A stretch of DNA of 64,000 nt from Limosilactobacillus urinaemulieris (GCF_014838745.1 NZ_JABUXR010000006.1:1-64000), one strand, 5' to 3'. Shown: positions 47,620 through 58,462, counted from the stretch's first letter. A program made the numbers and translations. The notes: a model not told the origin generated them from the sequence alone.

Positions 47620-48615
47620 ATGTCTGATAAGTTAAGTGTTCAAGATATTATATTTACACTTGAAAAGTACTGGGCAAAACAAGGTTGCATGTTAATGCAG
47701 GCTTATGATAATGAAAAAGGTGCCGGAACAATGAGTCCATACACCTTTTTACGAGCAATTGGTCCTGAACCATGGAATGCTGCTTACGTTGAACCATCAC
47801 GACGTCCTGCTGATGGTCGTTATGGTGAAAACCCTAACCGCTTGTACCAACACCACCAATTCCAAGTAATCATGAAGCCGTCTCCTGATAATATTCAGGA
47901 GCTTTACTTAGGAAGTTTACGTGAATTAGGAATCGATCCACTTGAGCACGATATTCGCTTTGTTGAAGATAACTGGGAAAATCCTTCAATGGGGTGTGCT
48001 GGTGTTGGTTGGGAAATTTGGCTTGATGGGATGGAAGTTACCCAATTTACCTATTTCCAAGTAGTTGGTGAATTACCAATGAATCCAGTGGCGGCCGAAG
48101 TTACTTATGGCCTTGAACGATTAGCTGAATATATTCAAAATGTTGATTCTGTTTACGACCTCGAATGGGCAGACGGGGTTCTCTATGGCGATATCTTTAA
48201 GGAACCAGAATACGAGCATTCAAAGTATGCCTTTGAAGAGAGCAACCAGGATATGTTGCTAGCAGAGTTCAATAATTATGAGACTGAGGCAAAGCGCCTA
48301 ATTAAGCTTGGTTTGGTTCATCCTACATATGATTATGTTCTTAAATGCAGCCATACTTTTAACTTATTAGATGCTCGTGGTGCAGTTTCCGTTACGGAAC
48401 GTGCCGGTTACCTTCACCGGATTCGGATCATGGCTAAGTCAATTGCCAAGGCCTTTGTTGAAGAACGACGTAAACGGGGCTTCCCACTTATCCATGATGA
48501 AAAGCTTCGGCAAAAGACCTTAGACGAGTACACAAAGAAAGCAGAAAAGGCTAAGCAGCGGGCTGCAAAGCAAGCTGCTAAAAAAGCAAAGCAAGCTCAA
48601 AAGGGGGACAAGTAA
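47620..48615 (+). CDS. glyQ: Glycyl-tRNA synthetase alpha subunit
   Basis: Catalytic subunit of the bacterial alpha2beta2 glycyl-tRNA synthetase. The core is typical ([46 protein letters not shown]). The 331-residue protein is longer than usual because of a Lys/Ala-rich C-terminal tail ([20 protein letters not shown]), probably RNA-interacting or simply disordered. The start ATG 47620 follows GAAAGGAAGAG. glyS begins one base after the stop. Confidence 0.96.
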   Translation: MSDKLSVQDIIFTLEKYWAKQGCMLMQAYDNEKGAGTMSPYTFLRAIGPEPWNAAYVEPSRRPADGRYGENPNRLYQHHQFQVIMKPSPDNIQELYLGSLRELGIDPLEHDIRFVEDNWENPSMGCAGVGWEIWLDGMEVTQFTYFQVVGELPMNPVAAEVTYGLERLAEYIQNVDSVYDLEWADGVLYGDIFKEPEYEHSKYAFEESNQDMLLAEFNNYETEAKRLIKLGLVHPTYDYVLKCSHTFNLLDARGAVSVTERAGYLHRIRIMAKSIAKAFVEERRKRGFPLIHDEKLRQKTLDEYTKKAEKAKQRAAKQAAKKAKQAQKGDK

Positions 48616-48616
48616 C

Positions 48617-50692
48617 ATGGCTAACTCATACTTATTAGAAGTCGGTGTTGAAGAAATGCCTGCCCATGTGGTAACGCCAAGTATTAAGCAGCTCCATGAA
48701 CGGGTAGCTAATTATCTTAAGGAACAACGGATTTCCTTTGACGAGATCCAGGAATTCGCAACCCCACGGCGACTATCATTGTTAATTCATGAACTAAGCG
48801 ACAAGCAACCGGATGTTGATGAATCCGTAAAGGGTCCCGCAAAGAAGATTGCTCAAGATGCAGACTGCAATTGGACTAAGGCCGCAATCGGCTTTACTCG
48901 TGGACAAGGTGCATCAGTAGACGATATTGAGTTTAAAGAAGTTAAGGGTGTTGAATATGTCTTTGTTGAAAAGCATATCAGTGGTAAGCCAGTAGCTGAA
49001 GTCCTTCAAGGACTACCAGACGTAATTACTTCAATGAACTTCCCAACCTTGATGAAGTGGGGATACAATAACCAGCAGTTTATCCGACCAATTCGCTGGT
49101 TGGTTTCTCTTTTGAACGATCAAGTAGTTCCATTTAAGATTCTTGATGTTGAAGCGGGACGGACTACTCGTGGTCACCGCTTCCTTGGCCATGAGGTTGA
49201 ACTAAACCAAGCAACTGATTACGAAAAGGCCTTGCATGATGATTTTGTGATTGCTGATCAGACAAAGCGTAAGCAGTTAATTGAGGAACAAATTGATAAG
49301 ATTGTTTCTGCTAATGATTGGGTAATTGATAAGGATCCGGATTTACTAGAAGAAGTTAATAACTTAGTTGAATGGCCAACCGCTTTTGCTGGCTCATTTG
49401 ACAAAAAGTACCTGGTTCTTCCAGATGCTGTTTTAATTACTTCAATGAAGGACAACCAACGGTTCTTCTATCTTCGTGATCACGAGGGGAATCTCTTACC
49501 AAACTTTATTGCAGTTCGTAACGGTAATACCGATTACCTAGAAAACGTGATTAAGGGGAACGAACGGGTCTTGGTACCTCGTTTGGAAGATGCAAAATTC
49601 TTCTATGAAGAGGACCAAAAGATTAGTATTGATGAATACGTTGAACGATTAAAGCGGGTTAGTTTCCACGATAAGATCAGTTCGATGTACGATAAGATGC
49701 AACGGGTTGCCGTAATTGCAGCAGTTCTTGGTAACCGATTGAACTTTAGTGATGAAGAATTAGCTGATCTTGATCGGGCAGCACATATTTATAAGTTTGA
49801 TTTAACAACTCAAATGGTTGGTGAATTTGCTGAATTGCAAGGTGTAATGGGTGAAATCTATGCTAAGCTCTTTGGTGAAAAGCCGGCTGTTGCTCAAGCA
49901 ATTCGGGAACATTACATGCCGGTTTCAGCTGAAGGGGATCTACCTGAGAGTAAGGTTGGCGCTGCTTTAGCAATTGCTGATAAGCTTGATAGTATTATGA
50001 GCTTCTTTGCTGTTGACATGATTCCAAGCGGCTCCAATGATCCATATGCATTACGCCGTCAAGCGTTCGGGATTGTGCGGATTATTGCTGACCGGAATTG
50101 GCATTTGCCACTATTGAATATCCAACCGGAAATCATTAAGGGCTTTAATGAAGCTGGGCTTGATGTCGATATTGATATTAGTAAGAATGCGGCCCAGGTT
50201 CGCTCCTTCTTTATGGATCGAATTCACCAGTTATTGAGTGGTCAACACATGAAACATGATGTGATTGATACTGTTACTGATACTCAATCTGATGATATTG
50301 AAAACGTTCTGGACGCTGCAAAGACAATCAAAGCCCATCATGATGATGAAAACTTCAAGGGTGTTGTTGAAGCATTAACTCGGGTATTACGGATTGCTAA
50401 AAAGGGGAATGATGACTCTTCTGTAAAGGTTGACCCAGGTTTATTCCAAAATCCATCAGAACAGAAACTTTATGATGCCGTTAATGACTTAGTTGATAAG
50501 AATGCACAGAGGACGGTTGATGATAACTTTGCTGCTCTGCGGTCATTAGCACCGATTATTAGTGAATACTTCGATGAAAACATGATCATGGATAAGGATG
50601 AAAGCGTAAAGAATAATCGTTTGACTCAGCTAGGAATTCTTGCTCGGCAAACGTACTTAATTGGTAACTTGGATAAACTAATTGTTAAATAA
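48617..50692 (+). CDS. glyS: Glycyl-tRNA synthetase beta subunit
   Basis: A 691-residue subunit with tRNA-binding, B3/B4-like and HD-like domains. It starts ANSYLLEVGVEEMPAHVV, contains FATPRRLSLLI and TTRGHRFLGHE, and has the C-terminal anticodon-binding domain (around MIMDKDESVKNNRLTQL). Co-transcribed with glyQ under the T-box. Confidence 0.97.
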   Translation: MANSYLLEVGVEEMPAHVVTPSIKQLHERVANYLKEQRISFDEIQEFATPRRLSLLIHELSDKQPDVDESVKGPAKKIAQDADCNWTKAAIGFTRGQGASVDDIEFKEVKGVEYVFVEKHISGKPVAEVLQGLPDVITSMNFPTLMKWGYNNQQFIRPIRWLVSLLNDQVVPFKILDVEAGRTTRGHRFLGHEVELNQATDYEKALHDDFVIADQTKRKQLIEEQIDKIVSANDWVIDKDPDLLEEVNNLVEWPTAFAGSFDKKYLVLPDAVLITSMKDNQRFFYLRDHEGNLLPNFIAVRNGNTDYLENVIKGNERVLVPRLEDAKFFYEEDQKISIDEYVERLKRVSFHDKISSMYDKMQRVAVIAAVLGNRLNFSDEELADLDRAAHIYKFDLTTQMVGEFAELQGVMGEIYAKLFGEKPAVAQAIREHYMPVSAEGDLPESKVGAALAIADKLDSIMSFFAVDMIPSGSNDPYALRRQAFGIVRIIADRNWHLPLLNIQPEIIKGFNEAGLDVDIDISKNAAQVRSFFMDRIHQLLSGQHMKHDVIDTVTDTQSDDIENVLDAAKTIKAHHDDENFKGVVEALTRVLRIAKKGNDDSSVKVDPGLFQNPSEQKLYDAVNDLVDKNAQRTVDDNFAALRSLAPIISEYFDENMIMDKDESVKNNRLTQLGILARQTYLIGNLDKLIVK

Positions 50693-50696
50693 GCCT

Positions 50697-50830
50697 TTTT
50701 GATTGTATTATTGATGACTTGTGGTATCATATATATTAGTTAATTTTGGCTAAATAGTTATGGAGGTCGCATTCCGCAGGGGTTGCGGCCTTTCGTAGCT
50801 GTTCTAGTATCAGTGGGGGGGTGTCAGCTA
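50697..50830 (+). promoter_or_regulatory. dnaG leader with promoter and GC-rich hairpin
   Basis: A TGG-TATCAT extended -10 (about 50730-50738) precedes a leader containing a GC-rich hairpin (GGTCGCA with TTGCGGCC, inner CCGCA-GGGG-TTGCGG, about 50764-50790). It is followed by CTTTCG rather than a long T-run, then a G-rich stretch that includes the dnaG ribosome binding site. The hairpin could act as an mRNA stability or attenuation element. Confidence 0.4.
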
Positions 50831-52720
50831 GTGGCAAGAATACCATCAGAGGTCATCGATCGAATTCGTAATTCCGTAGATATTAGTGATGTAATTGGTC
50901 ACTATGTGCAATTGCACCAATCAGGAAAGGGATTTGTTGGCCTTTGTCCATTTCATGAGGAGCAGACTCCTTCTTTTTCCGTTAATGAACAGAAACAATT
51001 TTTTTACTGTTTCGGTTGTGGCCGTGGCGGAAACGTGTTCCAATTTTTAATGGAATTAAAACACATTCCATTTACCGAAGCCGTTGCCGAAGTCGCCCAA
51101 CTGGCGAATGTCGATCTACCTTCACAATACCTCAATAATGGTGAGCAAAATACCCGTCAAGAGAATAATACCCCTAATGGTAAGTTGATGGTAATGCATG
51201 AAGAGACTGCAAAACTATATCATCATATCCTAATGAACACTCCTGCCGGTGCTCAAGCATTAAAGTATTTGAAAGGGCGGGGGATGACCGATGAACTAAT
51301 TAATGACTTTAATCTCGGCTTTGCCCCGGAACAACGAATTTTGAAGCCTTTTTTGGAGCAAAAGATCAATGATTACCAGTTGTTACGTAAATCAGGTCTT
51401 TTTGTAGAAGATAATAATGGTGGTCTTCATGACCGGTTTGTCGACCGGGTAATGTACCCACTTCGTAATCAGAATGGTCGTGTGATCGGTTTTTCTGGGC
51501 GAGTAATTGGGAAGGTGCCCGCAGAAACGCCTAAGTATTTAAATAGTCCTGAAACACCAATTTTTAATAAGCGGCGAACCCTCTTTAATTTTGATATTGC
51601 TCGCAAGGAGGCCCGAGGAACATCAAAAATATACCTGTTTGAAGGGTTTATGGATGTTATTTCTGCTTATAGTGCTGGTGTTAAGAATGGTGTTGCCTCG
51701 ATGGGGACGAGTCTGACTGAAGAACAGGTTGGCATTCTCGGTCGGGCAGTTAGACAAGTCGATATCTGCTATGATGGTGATTCTGCTGGTCAGAATGCGA
51801 TTGATCGCGCAGTGACGCTTTTTCGCGATCACCAGCCACAGGGAATGCAATTGCGTGTCGTTCAATTACCAGCAGGAATCGATCCAGATGAATATGTTCA
51901 ACAAAACGGTGCTGATAAGTTTGCTAAGTATTTAGTTGATCAAGAGGAAACGCCAGTTGATTTTTATTTACGTTTTTATCGGTTAAATAAGAATCTTAAC
52001 AACCAAACCGAGTTAATTTCGTACTTAGAACAATCCTTAAAACTGCTAGCCACTCTTTCATCGTCACTGGAACAAGACATGTACCTTACGCAGCTTGCTA
52101 AGGAGTTTGATCTTGATAAGGCGACGTTAAAAAGTCAATTACAAGATATTAGTCGGCAATTAGGGAGAAGAAATCGCCACTCGCAACCAGCAGCGTTACT
52201 GCAAAATGATGGGAGCCCCGCGGCAATTTCGGTGGTACCGTCTAGCTCGCCAGCACCACAACGGAATCCAATTAAGCGCACTGAATTAGCAGAGCAATTA
52301 CTACTAAGGTACATGTTCCATGATCAGGAAGTCTGGGATCATGTAGCGGCAATAAATGATTTTCACTTTGCACATGAACGCTATCAAACGTTATACTTAT
52401 TAGCGGAGAGTTATTTTTCTGAGCATGGAGAGTATTCAGCTGCCGGGCTAATGGATTACCTGAAAGAAGATAGCTTGCGTTCAACTCTTGGTCAAATTGA
52501 GCAGCTAAACGTTGATGATGTAGTTAATATGCAACTTATTGATGATTGTGTTCAATTGATTCAGGAGCAAATTCCCCTGTCACAAAAGATCAAAGAATTA
52601 CAATCGCAGATTAGAGAGGCTAGTTCATTGAATAACAGTGAATTAGCAACCCAGTTAACAATGAAGTTAATAAAACTTTTAAAGAAGCAACAAGAATTAA
52701 AAGCGGAGGAGACCAATTAA
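50831..52720 (+). CDS. dnaG: DNA primase
   Basis: Synthesises RNA primers at the replication fork. About 629 residues. It has the N-terminal zinc finger ([12 protein letters not shown]...FYCFGCG), an RNA-polymerase core with the TOPRIM motifs [15 protein letters not shown] and [13 protein letters not shown], and a C-terminal helicase-interaction domain. I chose GTG 50831 ([18 protein letters not shown]). It lies one base before rpoD, the classical macromolecular-synthesis pairing. Confidence 0.96.
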   Translation: MARIPSEVIDRIRNSVDISDVIGHYVQLHQSGKGFVGLCPFHEEQTPSFSVNEQKQFFYCFGCGRGGNVFQFLMELKHIPFTEAVAEVAQLANVDLPSQYLNNGEQNTRQENNTPNGKLMVMHEETAKLYHHILMNTPAGAQALKYLKGRGMTDELINDFNLGFAPEQRILKPFLEQKINDYQLLRKSGLFVEDNNGGLHDRFVDRVMYPLRNQNGRVIGFSGRVIGKVPAETPKYLNSPETPIFNKRRTLFNFDIARKEARGTSKIYLFEGFMDVISAYSAGVKNGVASMGTSLTEEQVGILGRAVRQVDICYDGDSAGQNAIDRAVTLFRDHQPQGMQLRVVQLPAGIDPDEYVQQNGADKFAKYLVDQEETPVDFYLRFYRLNKNLNNQTELISYLEQSLKLLATLSSSLEQDMYLTQLAKEFDLDKATLKSQLQDISRQLGRRNRHSQPAALLQNDGSPAAISVVPSSSPAPQRNPIKRTELAEQLLLRYMFHDQEVWDHVAAINDFHFAHERYQTLYLLAESYFSEHGEYSAAGLMDYLKEDSLRSTLGQIEQLNVDDVVNMQLIDDCVQLIQEQIPLSQKIKELQSQIREASSLNNSELATQLTMKLIKLLKKQQELKAEETN

Positions 52721-52721
52721 T

Positions 52722-53864
52722 ATGGCAAAAAGTAAAAAGAAAGAAATCGTCATTTCAAATAGTGATAACTTCGATCAAAAAAAGTACGATACCGCTGTTG
52801 GTAAGTTAATTCGTACTTACAAGAAGCGCAAACACATTAAGTATGATGAGCTGACCGAACTTGTTGCTAAACCATTTGAACTGAATGCTGATGGAATTGA
52901 CAACTTACTCCAAAACGTTGAAGATTCAGGAATTAGTGTTGTTGATGAAAATGGTGATCCTGATCCGCGGGCATTAAAAGCTACCGAAAAGCTGTCCCAA
53001 AAAGCGATGAAGGATACCTCTGCTCCCACTGGGGTAAAGATTAATGACCCAGTACGGATGTACCTGAAGGAAATCGGTCGGGTAAACCTGTTAAGTGCTG
53101 ACGAAGAAGTTGCCCTTGCTCTCCGGATTGAGCAAGGTGATGAAGAAGCAAAGCAAGAACTTGCTGAAGCCAACTTGCGGTTAGTTGTTTCTATTGCTAA
53201 GCGGTATGTTGGGCGAGGAATGCAGTTCCTTGATTTGATCCAGGAAGGTAACATGGGGTTAATGAAGGCCGTTGAAAAGTTTGATTACCGGCGTGGCTTT
53301 AAGTTCTCAACCTATGCTACTTGGTGGATTCGTCAAGCGATTACCCGGGCCATCGCTGATCAAGCTCGGACTATTCGGATCCCAGTTCATATGGTAGAAA
53401 CAATCAATAAATTGATCCGGATCCAGCGTCAACTACTTCAGGATTTGGGACGGGAACCACTTCCAGAAGAAATTGGTGCTGAAATGGATATGCCGACTGA
53501 AAAGGTAAGAAATATTCTTAAGATTGCCCAAGAACCGGTTTCCCTTGAAACACCAATTGGTGAAGAGGATGACTCACACTTGGGAGACTTTATTGAGGAT
53601 CAGGATGCAACTAGTCCAGCCGATCATGCTGCTTATGAAATGATGAAGAAGCAGCTGGAAAATGTTCTTGATACATTAACCGATCGGGAAGAAAATGTTC
53701 TTCGGCTTCGCTTTGGTCTTGACGATGGTCGTACTAGGACACTTGAAGAAGTTGGAAAAGTCTTTGGTGTTACCCGTGAACGGATTCGGCAAATTGAAGC
53801 AAAGGCCTTGCGGAAGTTGCGCCACCCATCTCGTTCAAAGCAATTAAAGGATTTCCTTGAGTAA
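52722..53864 (+). CDS. rpoD: RNA polymerase primary sigma factor RpoD (SigA)
   Basis: The housekeeping sigma factor, 380 residues. It has region 1.1-like acidic/Lys N-terminus, region 1.2 ([16 protein letters not shown]), region 2 ([56 protein letters not shown]), region 3, and region 4 with the helix-turn-helix [28 protein letters not shown]. It follows dnaG by one base. Confidence 0.98.
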   Translation: MAKSKKKEIVISNSDNFDQKKYDTAVGKLIRTYKKRKHIKYDELTELVAKPFELNADGIDNLLQNVEDSGISVVDENGDPDPRALKATEKLSQKAMKDTSAPTGVKINDPVRMYLKEIGRVNLLSADEEVALALRIEQGDEEAKQELAEANLRLVVSIAKRYVGRGMQFLDLIQEGNMGLMKAVEKFDYRRGFKFSTYATWWIRQAITRAIADQARTIRIPVHMVETINKLIRIQRQLLQDLGREPLPEEIGAEMDMPTEKVRNILKIAQEPVSLETPIGEEDDSHLGDFIEDQDATSPADHAAYEMMKKQLENVLDTLTDREENVLRLRFGLDDGRTRTLEEVGKVFGVTRERIRQIEAKALRKLRHPSRSKQLKDFLE

Positions 53865-53888
53865 ATTAAGTAAGATTGATAGATAAAC

Positions 53889-53936
53889 GATAGAGCGCGT
53901 GTGAGAGAAGATTTTCTCACCGCGCTCTATTAAGTT
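53889..53936 (+). terminator. Terminator after rpoD
   Basis: ATAGAGCGCG plus GTGAGA pair with TCTCAC plus CGCGCTCTAT, with one bulged T. There is no long T-run, so efficiency is uncertain. The following approximately 120 bases to the next promoter are AT-rich and otherwise empty. Confidence 0.65.
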
Positions 53937-54055
53937 CTAGTTACCAGGAAATCGTACCAAGACTTATCAATGATAATTAAGACTTTATTTTATTAATTGT
54001 TTTTCATCAAATACCTATTAAATTAAATAATTCTAAGAAAAAGATTAAAAGGTGC

Positions 54056-54085
54056 TTGACTTGGGCATATGTTCCACAGTACACT
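54056..54085 (+). promoter_or_regulatory. Aminotransferase gene promoter
   Basis: TTGACT at about 54057-54062 with TACACT about 18 nt downstream. A palindrome (AAGTTT...AAACTT) lies just beyond and could be an operator or leader hairpin. Confidence 0.4.
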
Positions 54086-54162
54086 TAAATTGTTTAAGTT
54101 TTAAGGATTTAAACTTAATTATATTTATAATGTTCAATTGTTAACAAGGAGGAACCATTATA

Positions 54163-55350
54163 ATGCCAAAGTTGTCATCAGACTTAACAGGTACTATTAA
54201 CCATAAATTAGCTGCAACATCGCCTTCTGGAATCCGGGCATTTGATCGCTCAGTTTCTAATATTCCCGGAATCATTAAGTTAACTCTTGGTGAACCGGAT
54301 ATGAATACCCCTGAACATGTTAAGCAAGCTGCAATTAAGAGTATTCAAGATAATGATTCCCACTATGCACCACAAATGGGGAAGCCAGAATTGCTTGAAG
54401 CAATCTCTAAGTATGTTGAACGGACTCGTGGCGTTAAATACGATCCTGAAAGTGAAATTGTGGTAACCGTTGGTGCAACAGAAGCATTAGCATCAACTCT
54501 TTTTGCTTTATTAAATACTGGTGATAAGGTAATTATCCCAACACCAGTATTTGCACTTTACTTCCCATTAGTAGCAATGACCGGTGCTACCCCAATTCAA
54601 GTTGACACTTCAGCAGACGGCTTTGTGCTGACTCCCGAAAGACTTGAAGAAGTATTGCAAAAGGAAGGTCATGGTGCGCGGGCAGTTCTTCTAAACTACC
54701 CAAGTAACCCTACTGGTCGTGAATATCCTCAGGAAACTTTGGCGGGGTTAGCTAAGGTAATGACAAAGCATCACTTGTACGCGATTGCGGATGAAATATA
54801 TAGTGATCTTGTTTACGGGGTTAAACATTATTCGTTAACTTCAATGATTCCGGAACGAACAATTTTTATTTCAGGGCTATCGAAGTCACATGCAATGACT
54901 GGTTATCGTCTAGGATATGTGGCTGGTCCTCAAGAGATTATGAGCAGTATTGGTAAAATGCACGCCTTCTTGGTAACAACTGTTACTGATAATGTTCAGG
55001 CAGCAGCCGTTGAGGCACTTAATAATGGTCAGGAAGATCCAGTTGAATTCCGTAAGACCTATGAAAAGCGTCGTGACTTTGTGACTGCAGGACTACGTGA
55101 TCTTGGCTTTGAAATGTCAACGCCAGAAGGAGCATTCTATATCTTTGCTAAGATTCCAGAATCATTTGGTAAGGACGATGTTAAGTTTGCTACTGAATTA
55201 GCTCATCAAGCAAAGGTCGGCGTTACTCCCGGGAGTGCATTTGGTGCTGGGGGCGAAGGCTATGTTCGTCTTTCATATGCTTCCTCTGATGAGGATCTTC
55301 ATGAAGCCCTTAATCGGATTGGTAAGTTTGTAAAAGAATTGAATAATTAA
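54163..55350 (+). CDS. Class I/II pyridoxal-phosphate aminotransferase (PatA/AraT-like)
   Basis: A 395-residue fold-type I aminotransferase with LTLGEPDMNTP near the N-terminus and the PLP-contacting LNYPSNPTG, DEIYSDLVY and Lys motif SGLSKSHAMTGYRLGY. The subgroup includes aromatic-amino-acid and N-acetyl-diaminopimelate aminotransferases; I cannot choose between them. AAGGAGG precedes the ATG. Probably monocistronic. Confidence 0.9.
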   Translation: MPKLSSDLTGTINHKLAATSPSGIRAFDRSVSNIPGIIKLTLGEPDMNTPEHVKQAAIKSIQDNDSHYAPQMGKPELLEAISKYVERTRGVKYDPESEIVVTVGATEALASTLFALLNTGDKVIIPTPVFALYFPLVAMTGATPIQVDTSADGFVLTPERLEEVLQKEGHGARAVLLNYPSNPTGREYPQETLAGLAKVMTKHHLYAIADEIYSDLVYGVKHYSLTSMIPERTIFISGLSKSHAMTGYRLGYVAGPQEIMSSIGKMHAFLVTTVTDNVQAAAVEALNNGQEDPVEFRKTYEKRRDFVTAGLRDLGFEMSTPEGAFYIFAKIPESFGKDDVKFATELAHQAKVGVTPGSAFGAGGEGYVRLSYASSDEDLHEALNRIGKFVKELNN

Positions 55351-55369
55351 TAATTAGGTTGAAATTTAA

Positions 55370-55540
55370 TGGGGAGGGGGGAGCGTGATAGAAGTCATTT
55401 ATGACTTCGCTTTCATGCCCCGCGACCGCAAATAGGGTTCCAGAGTTCGGCTATACCGGGCACTGGAACCCATTTGCGTACCGCATTGTTCGTGTTTGGG
55501 CTTGGTAAAAGTCCTTATGTCACAGTTCCCTCCTCTTTGG
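55370..55540 (+). ncRNA. ssrS: Candidate 6S RNA
   Basis: The stretch folds into a single rod. The closing stem is GAGGGGGGA (55374-55382) with TCCCTCCTC (55527-55535), continued by GTGATA with TATGTCAC. There is an open centre with a small hairpin on each side (GAAGTCA-TTTA-TGACTTC; GGGCTT-GGTAA-AAGTCC). The long terminal arm (55427-55478) is CGCAAATAGGGTTCCAG with CTGGAACCCATTTGCG, one bulge. Size (about 170 nt), closed-rod shape with a central bubble and the GTTCGTG-type 3' segment fit 6S RNA, which binds the sigma-A holoenzyme. tRNA-like, SRP and RNase P hallmarks are absent. Confidence 0.55.
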
Positions 55541-55593
55541 TTAAACATTTGCTATACTTAATGTATAAAGAAATGTTGAGAGGAAATGGTATA

Positions 55594-56289
55594 GTGGATG
55601 CACAAAATTTATCCCAGCGGTTAACAACTGTTGCTAAATTTGTCCCTCAAGGCGCACGAGTAGCCGATATTGGGTCAGATCATGGCTACTTGCCAGCAGC
55701 ATTAGCACTGCAAGGTCAGATTGAATACGCAGTTGCTGGTGAAGTTGTAAGGGGGCCTTATGAAAATGCAGTTAGTGAGATTAAGAAGTTAGATTTAGCA
55801 AAGATTATCCAAGCACGACTAGCTGATGGGCTAGCAGCAATTAAAGATAGTGATCGAATCGATACAATTACAATTGCTGGGATAGGCGGGGCATTAATTA
55901 CCCAAATTCTTGATGCTCATCCAGAAAAATTAATAGGGGTAACTCGATTAATTTTACAGCCGAATGTTGGTGAGGCCCGTTTAAGAGAATGGTTAATGAA
56001 CCATCAATTTCAAATTATGGCTGAAAGAATGGTTGCTGAAGATGGTCATATTTATGAAGTAATTGTTGCTGAGCCGTCAATTGTTCCGTTTCGTTATAGT
56101 AAGTATGAGTTAACTTTTGGACCGTTTTTGCTTGAACAGCGTTCTCCCGTATTTGCCCAAAAGTGGCAAAATGAATTGCAGCGGCAAGAGAATGTTCTCC
56201 AGCAAATTAAACGAGCTAGTAAACCACCAGTTGCTAAAATTAAGCAACAGGAGAAATACATTAGCTTGATAAGGGAGGTCCTCAATTAA
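55594..56289 (+). CDS. trmK: tRNA (adenine-22-N1)-methyltransferase
   Basis: SAM-dependent methyltransferase for A22 of bacterial tRNAs. 231 residues from GTG 55594, behind GAGAGGAAA. It has the SAM motif VADIGSDHGYLPAALA and IAGIGGALITQIL, and a C-terminal helical region. A longer frame back to 55474 would run through the structured RNA and is not supported. It overlaps the next gene by one base (TAATG), as commonly seen with its Nif3-family neighbour downstream of rpoD. Confidence 0.93.
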   Translation: MDAQNLSQRLTTVAKFVPQGARVADIGSDHGYLPAALALQGQIEYAVAGEVVRGPYENAVSEIKKLDLAKIIQARLADGLAAIKDSDRIDTITIAGIGGALITQILDAHPEKLIGVTRLILQPNVGEARLREWLMNHQFQIMAERMVAEDGHIYEVIVAEPSIVPFRYSKYELTFGPFLLEQRSPVFAQKWQNELQRQENVLQQIKRASKPPVAKIKQQEKYISLIREVLN

Positions 56290-57128
56290 TGACGACAGGA
56301 AATGAATTAATTCAGCGCTTTGAACAATTTGCGAGTCCGCAACTTGCAGAAAGCTGGGACAATCCCGGATTGCAATTAGGGAATCCTGATCGGCCAATTA
56401 AACGGTTGATGACGACTCTTGATGTTCGGCCAGAAGTTGTCCATGAAGCAATTAAGCAAGATGTTGATTTTATTTTTGCTCACCACCCGGTAATGTTTCA
56501 TCCAGCAAAAAATCTGGATACCCGAATTCCGCAGAATGAAATGTATGCGCAGCTACTTAATCATGGAATTACGGTGTATGCTGCCCATACTAATTTGGAT
56601 ACGGCTAATGGGGGGATGAATGATTGGCTAGCAGCTAGATTACGGTTAACTAATCTGGAACCGCTTGTTGAAGCCGGCATTGATCCTGTATCTGATCAAC
56701 CAGTTGGGATGGGAAGAATTGGAACCTTAAATGGCTTGATGACCGCCAAAGAATTTGCCCGATACTGTATGCGAATTTTCAATGTTAATGGGCTACGGTG
56801 GGTAGCTGCACCAACAGATCTGGATAAACCGATTCACCGGGTCGCGGTTCTTGGTGGTGCTGGTCAAGACTTTTGGCAAGTCGCCGTTGATAAGGGGGCG
56901 GATGCTTATGTTACTGGTGATGTGACCTACCATTTTGCCCATGACATGGTTGCCAATCATCTAATGGTAATCGATCCAGGACACCACATTGAGGCGATCT
57001 GTGAACCGCAATTGGCAAAACTTTTTAACCAGTGGAAACAGGAAAATAATTGGGATTTCACAATTGTACAAAATCAGCTGAATACTGATCCATTTAATTT
57101 TATGGTTAATAATGAAGGGAAGAATTAA
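56289..57128 (+). CDS. Nif3-family dinuclear metal protein (YqfO-like)
   Basis: A 279-residue member of the Nif3/YqfO family with metal-binding His in FAHHPVMFHPAKNL (about residue 65), AAHTNLD and GHHIEAICE near the C-terminus. It lacks the PII-like insert found in longer homologues. Annotated variously as a GTP cyclohydrolase I type 2 homologue; the biochemical role is unclear. Translationally coupled to trmK. Confidence 0.93.
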   Translation: MTTGNELIQRFEQFASPQLAESWDNPGLQLGNPDRPIKRLMTTLDVRPEVVHEAIKQDVDFIFAHHPVMFHPAKNLDTRIPQNEMYAQLLNHGITVYAAHTNLDTANGGMNDWLAARLRLTNLEPLVEAGIDPVSDQPVGMGRIGTLNGLMTAKEFARYCMRIFNVNGLRWVAAPTDLDKPIHRVAVLGGAGQDFWQVAVDKGADAYVTGDVTYHFAHDMVANHLMVIDPGHHIEAICEPQLAKLFNQWKQENNWDFTIVQNQLNTDPFNFMVNNEGKN

Positions 57129-57130
57129 TA

Positions 57131-58364
57131 ATGACAGAAGAAAAATATGAAGGTTTATTACCACGCTTCTTAAAGTATGTAAAGACAGAAACCCGTTCTA
57201 ATCCTGATTCAGATACTGTTCCTTCTGACCCTAAGGAAACGGCATTCTTAAATGAATTAGCAGCAGAATTAAAAGATTTAGGATTAAGTGATGTTCATAT
57301 TAATCCGCAATGTTCATACGTTTACGCTACGATTCCAAGTAACTTAGACCATGATGTTCCAACAATTGGCTATATCTCACATGTTGACACAGCGGATTTT
57401 AATGCCCATAATGTTAACCCACAAATTGTTGAAGATTATGATGGTCAGAGTGATATTCAACTTGATGAAGATGGTAACTATGTTTTATCAACTGCAGAAT
57501 TTCCTAATTTGAAGAATTACCAGGGTGATACGTTAATTACTACTGACGGTTCAACTTTATTGGGTGCCGATGATAAGTCAGGAGTCGCCGAAATTGTGAC
57601 AATGGCGGCTTATTACAAGAAGCATCCAGAAGTTAAGCATGGTGAAATCAAGATTGGCCTTGGCCCTGATGAAGAAATTGGTACGGGTGCTGACCACTTT
57701 GACGTTGATGATTTTGGCGCTGACTTTGCTTATACTGTTGATGGCGGTCCATTAGGCGAATTAGAGTATGAAACCTTTAACGCTGCCCAAGCGGAAATTG
57801 AAATTTCTGGGAAGGATGTTCATACCGGAGTTGCTAAGGGAACGATGGTTAATGCCATCCAGGTTGCAATCGATCTCCACAATAGTTTGCCAGCGCATGA
57901 ACGGGCTGAAAGAACAGAGGGTCGTGAAGGGTTCTTCCACCTCTATAAATTTGACGGCAGCGTTGATCATGCACGCATGGTTTACCTTATCCGTGATCAT
58001 GATCGAGAAACTTTTGAAGAACGGAAGCATTTATTAGAACGGATCGTTGATGGTTTGAATACTGAGTTAGGCAGTAAGCGAATCAATATGAACTTGTACA
58101 ATCAGTACTATAACCTCAAGGATGCTTTAAAGGGGAAGATGGAGTCAGTTGAAATTGCCAAAAAGGCGATGGAAGACTTGGATATTAAGCCAGTAATCTA
58201 TCCAGTTCGTGGTGGTACTGATGTCTTATAAGGGCTTGCCAACACCAAACCTGTTTGCTGGTGGAGAAAATATGCACAGTCGTTTCGAATATGTTTCCCT
58301 GCAAACAATGGAAAAGGCACTAGATGTTCTTCTTAAGATTAATGAATTAAATAGTTTGAACTAA
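57131..58364 (+). pseudogene. pepT: Peptidase T, frameshifted near the C-terminus
   Basis: A zinc tripeptide aminopeptidase. The N-terminal 364 residues are normal, with metal ligands visible in SHVDTAD, GADDKSG, GPDEEIGTG and TVDGGPLGE. After GGTD the frame reads VL-stop at 58231. The expected family sequence continues GAQLSFMGLP; here [24 protein letters not shown] appears in another frame and runs to TAA at 58364. The junction fits loss of 11 nt after the G at 58223. The truncated protein lacks the final zinc-ligand His (in ENMH) and should be inactive. It would be 414 residues if repaired. Confidence 0.88.
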
Positions 58365-58462
58365 TGAATATTCGTTGAAAATTAAAATGACGGCTAACAC
58401 ATTAACATAAATAATGGGCTTCAGTAATCGGTAAAACTGAAGTGTAGACATTTTATTAAATC

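Noticed and set aside
52817-53254. 145-residue ORF opposite rpoD
   Set aside because: It is antisense to conserved sigma regions, Ser/Arg-rich from codon reversal, with no start signals.
55370-55540. SRP RNA, tmRNA or RNase P RNA
   Set aside because: None of their signature sequences (SRP GNAR tetraloop core, tRNA-Ala-like ends, RNase P P4 core) is visible and the size does not fit RNase P or tmRNA.
55474-55593. N-terminal extension of trmK
   Set aside because: The segment is the 3' half of the structured RNA; the GTG at 55594 has a ribosome binding site and gives the family length.
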